From Streptomyces scabiei 87.22 (GTDB lineage Bacteria; Actinomycetota; Actinomycetes; Streptomycetales; Streptomycetaceae), in NCBI RefSeq assembly GCF_000091305.1, contig NC_013929.1:1178001-1242000 (forward strand): 64,000 nt of DNA, in the 5' to 3' direction. The notes beneath the pieces were generated by a model. The model searched no databases. It was given only the letters and a program-made list of their open reading frames with translations, and was not told where the DNA came from. Shown here piece after piece: positions 27,332-37,411 of this stretch. Made by a program: the position numbers and the translations under genes. Positions within the stretch are counted from its first letter, which is position 1. Each line of letters begins with the position of its first letter.

Positions 27332-27961
27332 TCATCGCAGCCAGGGACTGCGGCGCACCGGCGGAAGTCCGGCCCAGAACCTGCCCAGGCCCAGGGTGTC
27401 GCCGGCGGCCGTGGCGGCGAGCACGACCAGGACGACGGCGTAGACGAGGTGGTACTCCGCGAACGGATTCGTCGACATGCTCGGCGAGCCGTCCGACAGG
27501 TGCCGAGCGGGCGGCCATTCGGCGACCCACATCAGCGCCATCATCACGGTGCCGGCGACGGCCGCGAGCCGCAGCGCCACTCCGGTGGTGAGGGCCAGCC
27601 CTATGCCGAGCAGCCCCAGCATGAACAGCCAGTCCGCCCAGGGGTCTCCCGCCCAGGAGTGGAAGGTGGACTCCATCGGCCCGACGGCCACGGAGCCGAG
27701 GAAGCCCCGCGTCGGCGAGCCGCCGTCGATCCAGCCCTTTCCGGACGGGGTGGCATAGCCGAGACCGAAGGTCTTGTCGAGGAACGCCCACAGGAAGACG
27801 AACCCGGTGAGCAGACGCAGGGACGCGAGGGCGTAGGCCGCCACCGCGTGCGTGCCGGTCGCCGCCGCGAGGGTGGGCTCTGCCGCCGAGGCGGCCCGGC
27901 TCCCGCGGAAGGACGGCAGGTGGAGGCCGGGCCTCCGGTGAGGGTGCTCGTGCACGGCCAT
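27332..27961 (-). CDS. DoxX/DoxD-like integral membrane protein
   Basis: A 209-residue membrane protein with about four helices after a 40-residue soluble N-terminus. The segment ASLRLLTGFVFLWAFLDKTF, the glycine-rich loop with GKGWIDGGSPTRGFL, and later ALMWVAEWPPA are characteristic of DoxX/thiosulfate:quinone oxidoreductase membrane subunits. The role in actinomycete hypoxia islands is unknown. The ATG at 27961 follows GAAGGGAAG. A single operator-like site lies 99 bp upstream, so it seems to have its own promoter apart from pflA. Confidence 0.83.
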   Translation of the reverse strand: MAVHEHPHRRPGLHLPSFRGSRAASAAEPTLAAATGTHAVAAYALASLRLLTGFVFLWAFLDKTFGLGYATPSGKGWIDGGSPTRGFLGSVAVGPMESTFHSWAGDPWADWLFMLGLLGIGLALTTGVALRLAAVAGTVMMALMWVAEWPPARHLSDGSPSMSTNPFAEYHLVYAVVLVVLAATAAGDTLGLGRFWAGLPPVRRSPWLR

Positions 27962-28059
27962 GATGGGCTTCCCTTCGAAAGCGGTGGGGACGTGGTGTGA
28001 TGCCTTCACTCTCGTCGCGTCCGCCGGGCCGCGCCGGATGCCGAAGGTCCGTGACCCCG

Positions 28060-28073
28060 GGGCTGAACGTCCC
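28060..28073. promoter_or_regulatory. Island operator upstream of DoxX-like gene
   Basis: GGGCTG-AA-CGTCCC matches 10 of 12 and lies between pflA and the DoxX-like gene. Confidence 0.4.
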
Positions 28074-28147
28074 TGTCCGCAAGGCCTGTTGGACGACGGC
28101 TCGCTACCGGGCGGTGCGAGTGGTCGCGGACCGCGCCGCAGCCGTGG

Positions 28148-28891
28148 TCAGTGGGCGCGCACGCCGTGCGTCCTGAACCGTTCACTGATCCGTTCGATCA
28201 GGTCGGCGTCCGGGCAGGGGGTGTCGCGGAGCGGGAACGGCAGCCCCAGGGCCTCGTACTTGGCGGCGCCGAGCTTGTGGAAGGGCAGGACGTCCACGCG
28301 GTCGACGGCGCCGAGCCCGGACACGAAGCGGGCGAGGCCCTCGACGGACTCCGGTTCGTCCGTCCAGCCGGGCACCAGGACGTATCTGATCCACATCGCG
28401 ACGCCGAGCCGGTCGAGGCGGGTGGCGAAGTTCAGGGTGGGGCCCAGTTCGCCGCCCGTCAGCCGACGGTAGGTGGTGACGTCGAAGGACTTGATGTCCA
28501 GCAGCACCAGGTCGGTGGCGTCCAGGAGTTCGTCGGTGGCGCGGACGCCGAGGAAGCCCGAGGTGTCGAGGGCGGTGTGCAGCCCCAGTTCCTTGGAGCG
28601 ACGCAGGATCTCGCCGGTGAAACCGGACTGGAGGAGGGGTTCGCCGCCCGTGAGGGTGACTCCGCCGCCGGCTGTGGTGAGGAAGGGGCGGTACTTCTCG
28701 ATCTCCGCCATGACCTCGTCGACCGTGGTCTCCTTCCCGTCGCGCATGTGCCAGGTGTCGGGGTTGGCGCAGTACAGGCAGCGCAGCGGACAGCCGGCGA
28801 CGAACAGGACGAACCGGGTCCCGGGACCGTCCACGCCCGTGGACAGGTCCCAGGAGTGGATCCGGCCCCGGGGCGAGGGCATCCGGCTCAC
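28148..28891 (-). CDS. pflA: Pyruvate formate-lyase activating enzyme
   Basis: A 247-residue radical-SAM enzyme. The motif CPLRCLYC (C-x3-C-x2-C) ligates the [4Fe-4S] cluster that cleaves SAM, and [11 protein letters not shown] is the SAM-binding GGE motif. It would install the glycyl radical on the PFL encoded directly upstream. The GTG start at 28891 overlaps the pflB stop (ATGTGA context), indicating translational coupling. An ATG at 28882 is an alternative start. Full family length. Confidence 0.93.
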   Translation of the reverse strand: MSRMPSPRGRIHSWDLSTGVDGPGTRFVLFVAGCPLRCLYCANPDTWHMRDGKETTVDEVMAEIEKYRPFLTTAGGGVTLTGGEPLLQSGFTGEILRRSKELGLHTALDTSGFLGVRATDELLDATDLVLLDIKSFDVTTYRRLTGGELGPTLNFATRLDRLGVAMWIRYVLVPGWTDEPESVEGLARFVSGLGAVDRVDVLPFHKLGAAKYEALGLPFPLRDTPCPDADLIERISERFRTHGVRAH

Positions 28892-31146
28892 ATCGATCCG
28901 TGGAAGGTGCGGCTGACGACGTCGAGTTGCTGCTCGCGGGTCAGCCGGACGAAGTTGACGGCGTATCCGGAGACGCGCACGGTCAGGTCGGGGTACTTCT
29001 CCGGGTGCTCCATCGCGTCCTGGAGCGTGGCGCGGTCCAGGACGTTGACGTTCATGTGGAAGCCGCCCGATGCGGTGTAGGCGTCGAGAATGCCGACGAG
29101 GTGGCCCGCGCGTTCCTCGGGACGGTGGCCCAGTCCCTCCGGTGTGATGGTCGTCGTCAGTGAGATGCCGTCGCGGGCCTGCTCGTACGGCAGCTTGGCG
29201 ACCGACAGGGCCGAGGCGGCGACCCCGTGCCGGTCACGGCCGTTCATGGGGTTCGCGCCGGGCGCGAAGGGCTGTCCGGCGCGGCGGCCGTCGGGGGTGT
29301 TGCCGGTGTGCTTGCCGTAGACCACGTTGGAGGTGATGGTGAGGACCGACTGGGTGTGCTCGGCGCCCCGGTAGGTGGGATGCTCGCGCACCTTCGCCAT
29401 GAACGACTCGACCAGGCTGACGGCGATGTCGTCGGCGCGGTCGTCGTTGTTGCCGTAGGCCGGGAAGTCCCCCTCCGTGCGGAAGTCGACGGCGAGGCCG
29501 CCGGCGTCCCGGAACACCTTCACCCGCGCGTACTTGACGGCAGACAGGCTGTCGACGGCAACCGACAGACCGGCGACACCGCAGGCCATGAAACGGTGCA
29601 CGGGGTGGTCGTGCAGCGCCATCTCGATGCGCTCGTAGGCGTACTTGTCGTGCATGCAGTGGATGACGTTCAGCGCGTCGACGTACGTCGCGGCCAGCCA
29701 GTCCAGGACGCGGTCGTACGCCGCCGACAGTTCCTCGTAGTCCAGGTACTCCCCGGTGAGCGGGGGCGCGGCCGGGGCGATCTGCTCGGCGGTCATCTCG
29801 TCCCGGCCGCCGTTGACCGCGTACAGCAGTGCCTTGGCGAGGTTCACCCGGGCACCGAAGAACTGCATCTGCCGGCCCACGGCCATGGCGGAGACACAGC
29901 AGGCGATCGCCGTGTCGTCCCCGGTGCGGGGGCGCGTCAGCTCGTCGGACTCGTACTGGACGGCGCTGGTGTCGATGGAGACCTGCGCGCAGAACCGCTT
30001 GAAGCCCTCCGGCAGCCGCGGCGACCACAGCACGGTGAGGTTCGGCTCGGGGGCGGGGCCCAGGTTGTACAGCGTCTGCAGGAACCGGAAGGAGGTGCGG
30101 GTGACCAGGGGGCGTCCGTCGGCCCCGATGCCCCCGATGGACTCCGTCACCCATGTCGGATCGCCGGAGAAGAGGGCGTCGTACTCGGGGGTGCGGAGGA
30201 AGCGCACGATCCGCAGCTTGATGACGAAGTCGTCGATCAGCTCCTGGGCGCGGGTCTCGTCGAGCAGCCCGGCCGTCAGGTCCCGCTGGAGGTAGACGTC
30301 GAGGAACGTCGAGGTGCGTCCCAGCGACATCGCGGCGCCGTTCTGTTCCTTGACGGCGGCGAGGTAGCCGAGGTAGAGCCACTGCACGGCTTCGTGGGCG
30401 GTCTCGGCGGGGCGGGAGACGTCACAGCCGTACGTGGCGGCCATGCGGGTCAATTCGCCCAACGCCCTTGTCTGTTCGGCGAGTTCCTCTCGGTCACGGA
30501 TGACGTCGGCGGTGGAGGGGCGGGCGTCCAGCAGGGCGCGCTCGGCCCTCTTCGCCTCGGTCAGCCGGTCCGTGCCGTACAGGGCCACGCGCCGGTAGTC
30601 GCCGATGATCCGGCCCCGGCCGTACGCGTCGGGCAGGCCGGTGATGATGCCCGCCTTGCGGGCGGCGCGCATCTCGGGGGTGTAGGCGTCGAAGACACCG
30701 TCGTTGTGGGTCTTGCGGTACGTGCCGAAGACCCGGGTGACGAACGGGTCGGGCTCGTAGCCGTAGGCGCGCAGCCCGTTCTCCACCATCCGCAGCCCGC
30801 CGTTCGGCATGATCGCGCGCTTGAGCGGCGCGTCCGTCTGCAGGCCGACGATCAGTTCGCGGTCGCGGTCTATGTACCCGGGCGCGTGCGAGGTGATCGT
30901 CGATGGGGTCGCGGTGTCGACATCGAGGACGCCCCGGCCTCGCTCCTCGGGGAACAGCGCGGTGATCTTCGCCCAGACGGCGCGGGTGCGGTCCGTCGGG
31001 CCGCTGAGGAAGCCGGCGTCGCCCTCGTACGGGGTGTAGTTGGCCTGGATGAAGTCTCGTACGTCGATCTGTTCGCGCCAGTGCGTCCCGGCGAAGTCCC
31101 GCCAGGCGTCGCTCGTTCGGCTGCCCACGGTCGTGGTCGCGGTCAT
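28888..31146 (-). CDS. pflB: Pyruvate formate-lyase (formate C-acetyltransferase)
   Basis: A 752-residue glycyl-radical enzyme converting pyruvate + CoA to acetyl-CoA + formate. The paired catalytic cysteines are Cys416-Cys417 in AIACCVSAM, and the radical glycine is Gly727 in RVSGYAVNF; both positions agree with true PFL of E. coli type rather than a diol dehydratase. The ATG at 31146 follows GAGGAGAGG. It forms an operon with pflA. PFL is oxygen-labile, so its presence in a mycelial actinomycete implies use under anoxia or deep hypoxia. Two island operators lie upstream. Confidence 0.95.
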   Translation of the reverse strand: MTATTTVGSRTSDAWRDFAGTHWREQIDVRDFIQANYTPYEGDAGFLSGPTDRTRAVWAKITALFPEERGRGVLDVDTATPSTITSHAPGYIDRDRELIVGLQTDAPLKRAIMPNGGLRMVENGLRAYGYEPDPFVTRVFGTYRKTHNDGVFDAYTPEMRAARKAGIITGLPDAYGRGRIIGDYRRVALYGTDRLTEAKRAERALLDARPSTADVIRDREELAEQTRALGELTRMAATYGCDVSRPAETAHEAVQWLYLGYLAAVKEQNGAAMSLGRTSTFLDVYLQRDLTAGLLDETRAQELIDDFVIKLRIVRFLRTPEYDALFSGDPTWVTESIGGIGADGRPLVTRTSFRFLQTLYNLGPAPEPNLTVLWSPRLPEGFKRFCAQVSIDTSAVQYESDELTRPRTGDDTAIACCVSAMAVGRQMQFFGARVNLAKALLYAVNGGRDEMTAEQIAPAAPPLTGEYLDYEELSAAYDRVLDWLAATYVDALNVIHCMHDKYAYERIEMALHDHPVHRFMACGVAGLSVAVDSLSAVKYARVKVFRDAGGLAVDFRTEGDFPAYGNNDDRADDIAVSLVESFMAKVREHPTYRGAEHTQSVLTITSNVVYGKHTGNTPDGRRAGQPFAPGANPMNGRDRHGVAASALSVAKLPYEQARDGISLTTTITPEGLGHRPEERAGHLVGILDAYTASGGFHMNVNVLDRATLQDAMEHPEKYPDLTVRVSGYAVNFVRLTREQQLDVVSRTFHGSM

Positions 31147-31242
31147 CGCCGGTCCTCTCCTCGGTTCGTCGCACCTGCCTGCACCTCGGATGCTCGCCGC
31201 TGCGTGCCGGTCGGAGGGAGTGCCGACAGGGCACGCGGGGCC

Positions 31243-31279
31243 GGGCCGCACGGCCCTGCTCCACCGGGCCGGGTGGCCC
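31243..31279. promoter_or_regulatory. Island operator pair (23-bp spacing) upstream of pflB
   Basis: GGGCCG-CA-CGGCCC at 31243-31256 (12/12) and GGGCCG-GG-TGGCCC at 31266-31279 (11/12). The rest of 31147-31473 shows nothing else recognisable. Confidence 0.65.
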
Positions 31280-31473
31280 GGTACCCGCACGGCCGACCAA
31301 CCGGGCGGTGCCCGCGGTCCTGGGCCCGTGGACCGTCGGGGAACCCGCGCCCGCGCAGTTGGCGACGGGCTGTCGGGCATCCCCTGCCACAGCTCCGCGG
31401 CCGGAATCGTGCCCCTGAGGGCCGCACTCGGTGCCGCCCGGCTGCCATGCTCCCGGACGGTGGGGACTCGCTG

Positions 31474-31749
31474 TCACCCGTGCGCGGCCGTCCGCCGAGG
31501 CCGTTGCGGGGCTCGGTCCACCGGGGCCGTGTGCGGGTGGTCCGGTGTGCGGTCCTCGGATGTGTCGGACGGGTGGTCCTCGGTCCGGTCCGCGCGAGCG
31601 TCGTGCTCTCGGGCCTGCCGCCGCAGCCGCCGTACGAACAGCGCGTCGAGGACGGCGCTCAACACGAACGTGAGGGCCGCGGACCCGCCCAGGAGTACGG
31701 CGAACAGCCTCCGGAAGCCGGGAGTCGGTGAGGTACCCACGCTGCTCAT
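31474..31749 (-). CDS. Small single-helix membrane protein, unknown function
   Basis: A 91-residue protein: one hydrophobic helix near residues 14-36 (FAVLLGGSAALTFVLSAVLD) followed by a basic stretch (RRLRRQ) and a charged, disordered tail rich in Asp, His and Arg. No family is recognised. The ATG at 31749 is preceded by CGAGGGGG at short spacing; an ATG at 31781 in frame is possible. It stands alone between pflB and the narK-like gene, with two operator-like sites upstream, which supports it being a real island gene. Confidence 0.6.
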   Translation of the reverse strand: MSSVGTSPTPGFRRLFAVLLGGSAALTFVLSAVLDALFVRRLRRQAREHDARADRTEDHPSDTSEDRTPDHPHTAPVDRAPQRPRRTAAHG

Positions 31750-31834
31750 CCCCCTCGGTCGGGCGGGTCGTCCCCCCGCCTTCATGGAACCGCGGGGCCC
31801 GAGCCGCCGCAGGATGCCGGAAGGCTCGTCCGCC

Positions 31835-31869
31835 CCGCCGAACGGCCCGGGTGAGGGACCGTACGGCCC
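31835..31869. promoter_or_regulatory. Island operator sites upstream of small membrane protein
   Basis: CCGCCG-AA-CGGCCC (31835-31848, 10/12) and GGACCG-TA-CGGCCC (31856-31869, 11/12). The remainder of 31750-32140 shows no gene. Confidence 0.45.
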
Positions 31870-32140
31870 ATGGCGGGCGGGGAGCGGCAGGCACAGGCCG
31901 GCCATGGCGGTTCCTGCGGAACGCAGGGAGGCACATCTCGTCCACCCACAGGCCGACGGGCCTGTCACCGTGCGAACGGGACAGTGACGCGCTGACCCGG
32001 TGAGGGACTGGCCGACCGCGGGATCGGCAAACGCCGCGAGCCCCGGCGCGCGCCGCACGGAGGGGGCGGTACGGATCACCGCTGCCCCCGGCCCGTGTCC
32101 GACGGGGGCGGGGGCGCGAGCGGTTGCCCGCCGGTCGGTG

Positions 32141-33385
32141 TCAGTGGGAGCGGGCCGTGGCCGTCCGGCGGGTCAGGGCGTGCCGGACGCCGGTCTCGGT
32201 GAAGGCCAGGGCCGCCGCCGCGACGAGGCCGAGCAGGACGAGGCCGAGTGCGTACGAGCCGTAGGCGCCGTACAGCGAGCCCATCACCAGCGGTGGCACG
32301 AACCCGCCGAGGCCGCCCGCGGCGCCGACGACCCCCGTGACCGAGCCGACCTTGTTCGCGGGAGCCAGCAGCGCGACCAGGGCGAACACCGCTCCGCTCC
32401 CCGCGCCCAGCGCGGCGGCCATCGTCAGGAAGGCGAGGGTGCCGACGGGTGCCAGGGCCGGGGTGAGGGCCTGAACGACGGCTCCCGTCAGTACCGCGCC
32501 GAGCGCCGCGGCCAGGACCCGGACCGGTCCGAGGCGGTCCGACAGCCAGCCGCCGATCGGCCGCATCGCCACCGCCAGGAGCACGAAGCCGGCCATCCGG
32601 TTCGCCGCGTCGGCCTGGGTGAGGCCGTAACCGGTCTTGAGGTAGGTGGGCAGATAGACGGAGAAGGCGACGTAGCCACCGAAGGCCACGGCGTACAGGG
32701 CGGACGCCTGCCAGGTGACGCCGAGGCGCAGCGTGTCGGCGAGCCGTCGGGAGAGCGGCTCGGTGGGCACCGTGCGACCGGGGGCGTCGCGGAGGAACAC
32801 GGCGGCGGCGACGGCATAGGCCGCCAGGACGGCCGCGGTGAGCAGGAACGGGTTGGCCATGCCGTGGGCGTCGACCAGCTTCACCGTGGTCAGGGCGCTG
32901 ATCGCGGTGCCGCCCATGCCCATGCCGAAGACCCCGATGGCCAGTCCGCGCCGTTCGGGCGGGAACCAGGCACCGACGAAGGGCACTCCGACGGCGAACG
33001 CGGTGCCGCCGACTCCGAGGAGGAACCCGCCGACGAGCAGCGCGGTGAGCGAGGAGTGACCGGCCAGGCCCAGGTAGAGCACCGGGAGGACGGTGGACGC
33101 CGAGACGAGGGGGAACATGACTCGTCCCCCGAACCGGTCGGTCAGCGCACCGACCGGGATGCGCCCGAGGGAGCCGACCACGACGGGTACGGCCACGAGC
33201 AGGGACTGCTGGAAGGAGCTGAGTTCCAAGGTGTCCTTGAACCGGGGGCCGAGAGGGCTCAGCAGGGCCCAGGCCCAGAAGTTGACGGCGAAGCCGACGG
33301 TGGCCAGGGCCAGCATCGGCCATGCCCGGCCGGGTACGGCACCTCCCGTCGGTCTGCCGTTCTCTGTCGTCGAAGACTGGACCAT
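32141..33385 (-). CDS. narK: NarK-type nitrate/nitrite MFS transporter
   Basis: A 414-residue major-facilitator protein with about 12 helices. The N-terminal FAVNFWAWALLSPLGPRFK motif and the nitrate-signature-like glycine-rich helices (GVGGTAFAVGVPFVG; GSGAVFALVALLAP) fit the nitrate/nitrite porter family. The ATG at 33385 follows GGAAGGAACGG. It is divergent from narG, sharing an intergenic region with four to five operator sites. It probably supplies nitrate to, or exports nitrite from, the NarGHI reaction. Confidence 0.88.
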   Translation of the reverse strand: MVQSSTTENGRPTGGAVPGRAWPMLALATVGFAVNFWAWALLSPLGPRFKDTLELSSFQQSLLVAVPVVVGSLGRIPVGALTDRFGGRVMFPLVSASTVLPVLYLGLAGHSSLTALLVGGFLLGVGGTAFAVGVPFVGAWFPPERRGLAIGVFGMGMGGTAISALTTVKLVDAHGMANPFLLTAAVLAAYAVAAAVFLRDAPGRTVPTEPLSRRLADTLRLGVTWQASALYAVAFGGYVAFSVYLPTYLKTGYGLTQADAANRMAGFVLLAVAMRPIGGWLSDRLGPVRVLAAALGAVLTGAVVQALTPALAPVGTLAFLTMAAALGAGSGAVFALVALLAPANKVGSVTGVVGAAGGLGGFVPPLVMGSLYGAYGSYALGLVLLGLVAAAALAFTETGVRHALTRRTATARSH

Positions 33386-33520
33386 GGTGTCCGTTCCTTC
33401 CCCTTCACGCATGTGCGGGATCTCGGGTTCGCGGTGATGTGCACGGACTTGTCGTCCGGCTTCTCGGTCGGGGTGCGACAACCCGCGCCAACTGTCCTCA
33501 GGTGCGCGCCCGGTCGGCAT

Positions 33521-33554
33521 GGGCCGGACGTCCCTGTCGGGGGCCGGAAGGCCC
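33521..33554. promoter_or_regulatory. Island operator pair (20-bp spacing), narK side
   Basis: GGGCCG-GA-CGTCCC (33521-33534) and GGGCCG-GA-AGGCCC (33541-33554), each 11/12, start 20 bp apart upstream of the narK-like gene. Confidence 0.6.
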
Positions 33555-33604
33555 GGGGGAACCGCCGCTGATCGCGCACGACCGGTGATGTGCGGCCCGG
33601 GGCA

Positions 33605-33651
33605 GGGCCGTTCGGCCCTGTCCGTGCTTCCGTGATGGGGCCGGACGGGCC
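33605..33651. promoter_or_regulatory. Island operators, narG side
   Basis: GGGCCG-TT-CGGCCC at 33605-33618 (12/12) and GGGCCG-GA-CGGGCC at 33638-33651 (11/12), 61-107 bp upstream of narG. A weak 9/12 copy begins at 33585. Confidence 0.6.
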
Positions 33652-33698
33652 TGTCCCCGAGGACCGTCGACCCCGGGTGCGCCCGGGCCCGCCCCGCC

Positions 33699-33704
33699 TA
33701 GCGT
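33699..33704 (+). promoter_or_regulatory. Candidate narG -10 element (leaderless transcript)
   Basis: TAGCGT ends 7 bases before the narG ATG, and no ribosome-binding site is seen in front of that ATG. This arrangement fits transcription starting at or next to the start codon. Confidence 0.4.
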
Positions 33705-33711
33705 CCTGGGC

Positions 33712-36700
33712 ATGGACGACGAGCAGAACGCAGGGCGCCGGGTGGCACGAGACGGCGGGGGATGGCCGCTCGCGGCCCGGAGGCTGCTCACCCGTCGCGA
33801 GGTGTCGGCCGACGGCCGGGCCGTGTTCGGCGAAGCCGACCCCCGCTGGGAGGACTTCTACCGGGACCGCTGGGCCCACGACAAGGTGGTGCGTTCGACG
33901 CACGGGGTGAACTGCACCGGTTCCTGCTCGTGGATGGTGTATGTCAAGGACGGCATCATCACCTGGGAGCACCAGGCCACCGACTACCCGTCGATCGGCG
34001 CGGACTGCCCCGAGTACGAGCCGCGTGGCTGCCCCCGAGGAGCCTCGTTCTCCTGGTACACGTACTCGCCCAGCCGCGTCCGGTACCCCTACGTGCGCGG
34101 GGAGTTGCTGAAGCTGTGGCGCGAGTCCCGGCGCCGCCTCGGTGACCCGGTGGCGGCCTGGGCCGAGATCACCGGCGACCCGGCCAAGGCACGTGCGTAC
34201 AAACGGGCCCGGGGCAAGGGCGGGCTCGTGCGCGCCGACTGGGACGAGGTGAGCGAGCTCATCGCCGCCGCCCACGTCCACACGGTCAAGGCCTACGGCC
34301 CCGACCGCGTCGCCGGGTTCTCCCCCATCCCTGCGATGTCCATGGCGTCCTTCGCCGCCGGCGCACGCTTCATGTCGCTCATCGGCGGCACCCTGCTGTC
34401 GTTCTACGACTGGTACGCGGACCTGCCGATTGCCTCACCGCAGGTCTTCGGCGACCAGACCGACGTACCGGAGGCGGCCGACTGGTGGAACGCCGGGTAT
34501 CTGATCATGTGGGGCTCGAACATCCCCGTCACCCGCACTCCGGACGCGCACTTCCTCACCGAGACCCGCTACAACGGCACCAAGGTCGTCGCGGTCAGTC
34601 CGGACTACGCCGACAACGTCAAGCACGCCGACGAGTGGCTGGCCCCGCATCCGGGCACGGACGGCGCGCTGGCGATGGCCATGGGCCACGTCATCCTGCG
34701 CGAGTTCCTGGTGGACCGTGAAGTGCCCTACTTCCGCGACTACTTGAGGACGTACACGGACGCCCCGTTTCTGGTGACCCTGCGTGAGCGCGACGGGCAC
34801 GGTCTGGTCCCGGACGGGTTCCTGACCGCCGCCGATCTCGGCGGCAAGGAGGAGCACGCCGAGTTCAAGACGGTTCTCGTGGACCGGGCCACCGGCGATC
34901 CGGTGGTCCCCGGCGGCTCGCTCGGCTTCCGGTGGGGGGAAGCCGGGCGTGGCCGCTGGAATCTCGGCCTGGGCGACGTGGTCCCCGAGCTGAGCCTGCT
35001 CGACCGGGCCGAGGACACGGTCGAGATCGTGCTCCCCCGCTTCGACGAGGGGCCGACGGAGGGCGGTTCGACGATGGTGCGCGGGGTCCCGGTGCGCCGG
35101 GTCGGCGGACGCCTGGTCACCACGGTCTTCGACCTGATGCTGGCGCAGTACGGGGTGCGGCGGCCGGGGCTGCCGGGCAGCTGGCCGTCGTCGTACGAGG
35201 ACGCCGCGCAGCCATACACGCCCGCCTGGCAGGAGACCATCACCTCCGTCCCTGCCGAGCAGGCCGCCCGGATCGCCCGCGAGTTCGCCCGCAACGCCGA
35301 GCGGACCAACGGCCGTTCGATGATCGCCCTCGGTGCCGGCACCAACCACTGGTTCCACTCCGACACGATCTACCGGGCGTTCCTCGCCCTGGTCACGATG
35401 ACCGGCTGCCAGGGCGTCAACGGCGGCGGCTGGGCGCACTACGTCGGCCAGGAGAAGATCCGCCCCCTCACCGGCCTGCAGCATCTGGCGTTCGCCTTCG
35501 ACTGGCAGCGGCCCACCCGGCACATGGCCGGCACCTCGTACTGGTACCTCAACACCGACCAGTGGCGCTACGAGGCTTTCGGGCCGGACGAGTTGGCGTC
35601 GCCGCTGGGCGAGGGCCGGTTCGCGGGGCGTGCGACCGCCGACTGTCTGGCCCAGGCGATCCGCATGGGGTGGACGCCGGGGCATCCCGGATTCAACCGC
35701 AACCCGCTGGACCTCACGGACGAGGCAGCGGCTCAAGGCCGTACACCTTCTGAGCACATCGTCGACGAACTCACGTCCGGACGGTTGAAGTTCGCCGCCG
35801 AGGACCCCGACGACCCGGCCAACTTCCCGCGTGTGCTGACGGTGTGGCGGGCGAACCTGCTCGGTTCCTCCGGCAAGGGCAACGAGTACTTCCTGCGCCA
35901 TCTGCTGGGCACGGACGCCGCGGTCCGCTCCGCGGAGACGCCTCCCGAGGGGCGCCCCAGGGACGTGGTGTGGCGGGAGGAGGCCCCGGAAGGCAAGCTC
36001 GACCTGCTGGTCACCATGGACTTCAGGATGACCTCCACGGGGCTGCTCGCCGACGTGGTCCTCCCGGCAGCCACCTGGTACGAGAAGGACGACCTGTCGT
36101 CGACCGACATGCACCCCTTCGTGCACGCCTTCACCCCGGCCATCGCCCCGCCCTGGCAGGCCCGGACCGACTACGACGCCTTCCTGACCATCGCCGACCG
36201 GTTCAGCGAACTGGCCGCCGACCATCTCGGCACCCGCACCGACGTCCTCGCCGTACCCCTCATGCACGACACCCCGGACGAACTCGCGCAGCCCGGCGGC
36301 GTCGTCCGGGACTGGAAGGCCGGCGAGTGCGAACCGGTCCCGGGGCGGACCATGCCGAAGCTGGTCACGATCGAGCGGGACTACACCGCCGTGGCCCAGA
36401 AGATGCGTGCCGTCGGCCCGCTGCTGGACACGCTGGGCACCACGACGAAGGGGGTGACCGTCCACCCGGGCCGGGAGGTGGCCGAACTGGGGCGCCTCAA
36501 CGGTACCGCGACGGCCGGAGCCGGCGCCGGCCGCCCCTCGCTGGCCACCGCCGCCGACATGTGCGAGGCGATCCTCGCCCTGTCCGGCACCACCAACGGC
36601 CGTCTGGCCACCGAGGGCTTCCGGCGCCTCCGGGAACGCACCGGCAGCGAGGGCCTGGTGGAACTGTCCGCCGAACGCGAGGCCGAGCGCATCACCTTCG

Positions 36701-37410
36701 CCGACACCCGCACCCAGCCCCGCGCGGTACTGACCTCGTACGAGTGGTCGGGCAGCGAGACGGGCGGTCGCCGGTACTCCCCGTTCGTCATCAACGTCGA
36801 GCACAAGAAGCCCTGGCACACCCTCACCGGCCGCCAGCACTTCTTCGTCCAGCACGACTGGATGGCGGAATTGGGCGAGCAACTGCCCGTCTACCGGCCA
36901 CCCTTGAACACACAGAGGCACTACGGAAACGAGGAACTGGGCGGCGAACGGGCCGAGGTGACGGTCCGCTACCTCACCCCGCACTCCAAGTGGTCCATCC
37001 ACTCCGAGTACCAGGACAACGCCTACATGCTCGCCCTGTCCCGGGGCGGCCCGGTGATCTGGATGTCCACCGCCGACGCCGAGAAGATCGGCGTGAAGGA
37101 CAACGAGTGGATCGAGGCGTACAACCGCAACGGCGTCGTCGCAGCCCGCGCCGTGGTCACCCACCGTATGCCCGAGGGCACGGTGTACATGTACCACGCC
37201 AAGGACCGCACGGTGAACGTCCCGAAGACCGAGGTGAGCGGCAGGCGCGGCGGCATCCACAACTCCCTGACCCGGCTCCTGGTCAAGCCCACCCATCTCG
37301 CGGGCGGCTACGCGCAGTTCACCTACGCCTTCAACTACTACGGCCCGACCGGGAACCAGCGCGACGAGGTCACCGTCATCCGCCGCCGCTCACAGGACGT
37401 GGAGTACTGA
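33712..37410 (+). CDS. narG: Respiratory nitrate reductase, alpha subunit
   Basis: A 1232-residue catalytic subunit holding bis-MGD molybdenum and the FS0 [4Fe-4S] cluster. It reduces nitrate to nitrite at the membrane using menaquinol electrons from NarI through NarH. The cluster motif lies at His64, Cys68, Cys72 (HGVNCTGSCSW) and Cys107 (RGCPRG), as in NarG. There is no twin-arginine signal, in keeping with a cytoplasm-facing enzyme. The ATG at 33712 has no Shine-Dalgarno sequence but a -10-like TAGCGT just upstream. First gene of narGHJI. Confidence 0.97.
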   Translation: MDDEQNAGRRVARDGGGWPLAARRLLTRREVSADGRAVFGEADPRWEDFYRDRWAHDKVVRSTHGVNCTGSCSWMVYVKDGIITWEHQATDYPSIGADCPEYEPRGCPRGASFSWYTYSPSRVRYPYVRGELLKLWRESRRRLGDPVAAWAEITGDPAKARAYKRARGKGGLVRADWDEVSELIAAAHVHTVKAYGPDRVAGFSPIPAMSMASFAAGARFMSLIGGTLLSFYDWYADLPIASPQVFGDQTDVPEAADWWNAGYLIMWGSNIPVTRTPDAHFLTETRYNGTKVVAVSPDYADNVKHADEWLAPHPGTDGALAMAMGHVILREFLVDREVPYFRDYLRTYTDAPFLVTLRERDGHGLVPDGFLTAADLGGKEEHAEFKTVLVDRATGDPVVPGGSLGFRWGEAGRGRWNLGLGDVVPELSLLDRAEDTVEIVLPRFDEGPTEGGSTMVRGVPVRRVGGRLVTTVFDLMLAQYGVRRPGLPGSWPSSYEDAAQPYTPAWQETITSVPAEQAARIAREFARNAERTNGRSMIALGAGTNHWFHSDTIYRAFLALVTMTGCQGVNGGGWAHYVGQEKIRPLTGLQHLAFAFDWQRPTRHMAGTSYWYLNTDQWRYEAFGPDELASPLGEGRFAGRATADCLAQAIRMGWTPGHPGFNRNPLDLTDEAAAQGRTPSEHIVDELTSGRLKFAAEDPDDPANFPRVLTVWRANLLGSSGKGNEYFLRHLLGTDAAVRSAETPPEGRPRDVVWREEAPEGKLDLLVTMDFRMTSTGLLADVVLPAATWYEKDDLSSTDMHPFVHAFTPAIAPPWQARTDYDAFLTIADRFSELAADHLGTRTDVLAVPLMHDTPDELAQPGGVVRDWKAGECEPVPGRTMPKLVTIERDYTAVAQKMRAVGPLLDTLGTTTKGVTVHPGREVAELGRLNGTATAGAGAGRPSLATAADMCEAILALSGTTNGRLATEGFRRLRERTGSEGLVELSAEREAERITFADTRTQPRAVLTSYEWSGSETGGRRYSPFVINVEHKKPWHTLTGRQHFFVQHDWMAELGEQLPVYRPPLNTQRHYGNEELGGERAEVTVRYLTPHSKWSIHSEYQDNAYMLALSRGGPVIWMSTADAEKIGVKDNEWIEAYNRNGVVAARAVVTHRMPEGTVYMYHAKDRTVNVPKTEVSGRRGGIHNSLTRLLVKPTHLAGGYAQFTYAFNYYGPTGNQRDEVTVIRRRSQDVEY

Positions 37411-37411
37411 C

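Noticed and set aside
34435..37296. A 2.9-kb minus-strand open frame inside narG
   Set aside because: Composition is that of a mirror of the narG codon pattern and no motif is recognisable; narG is certain.
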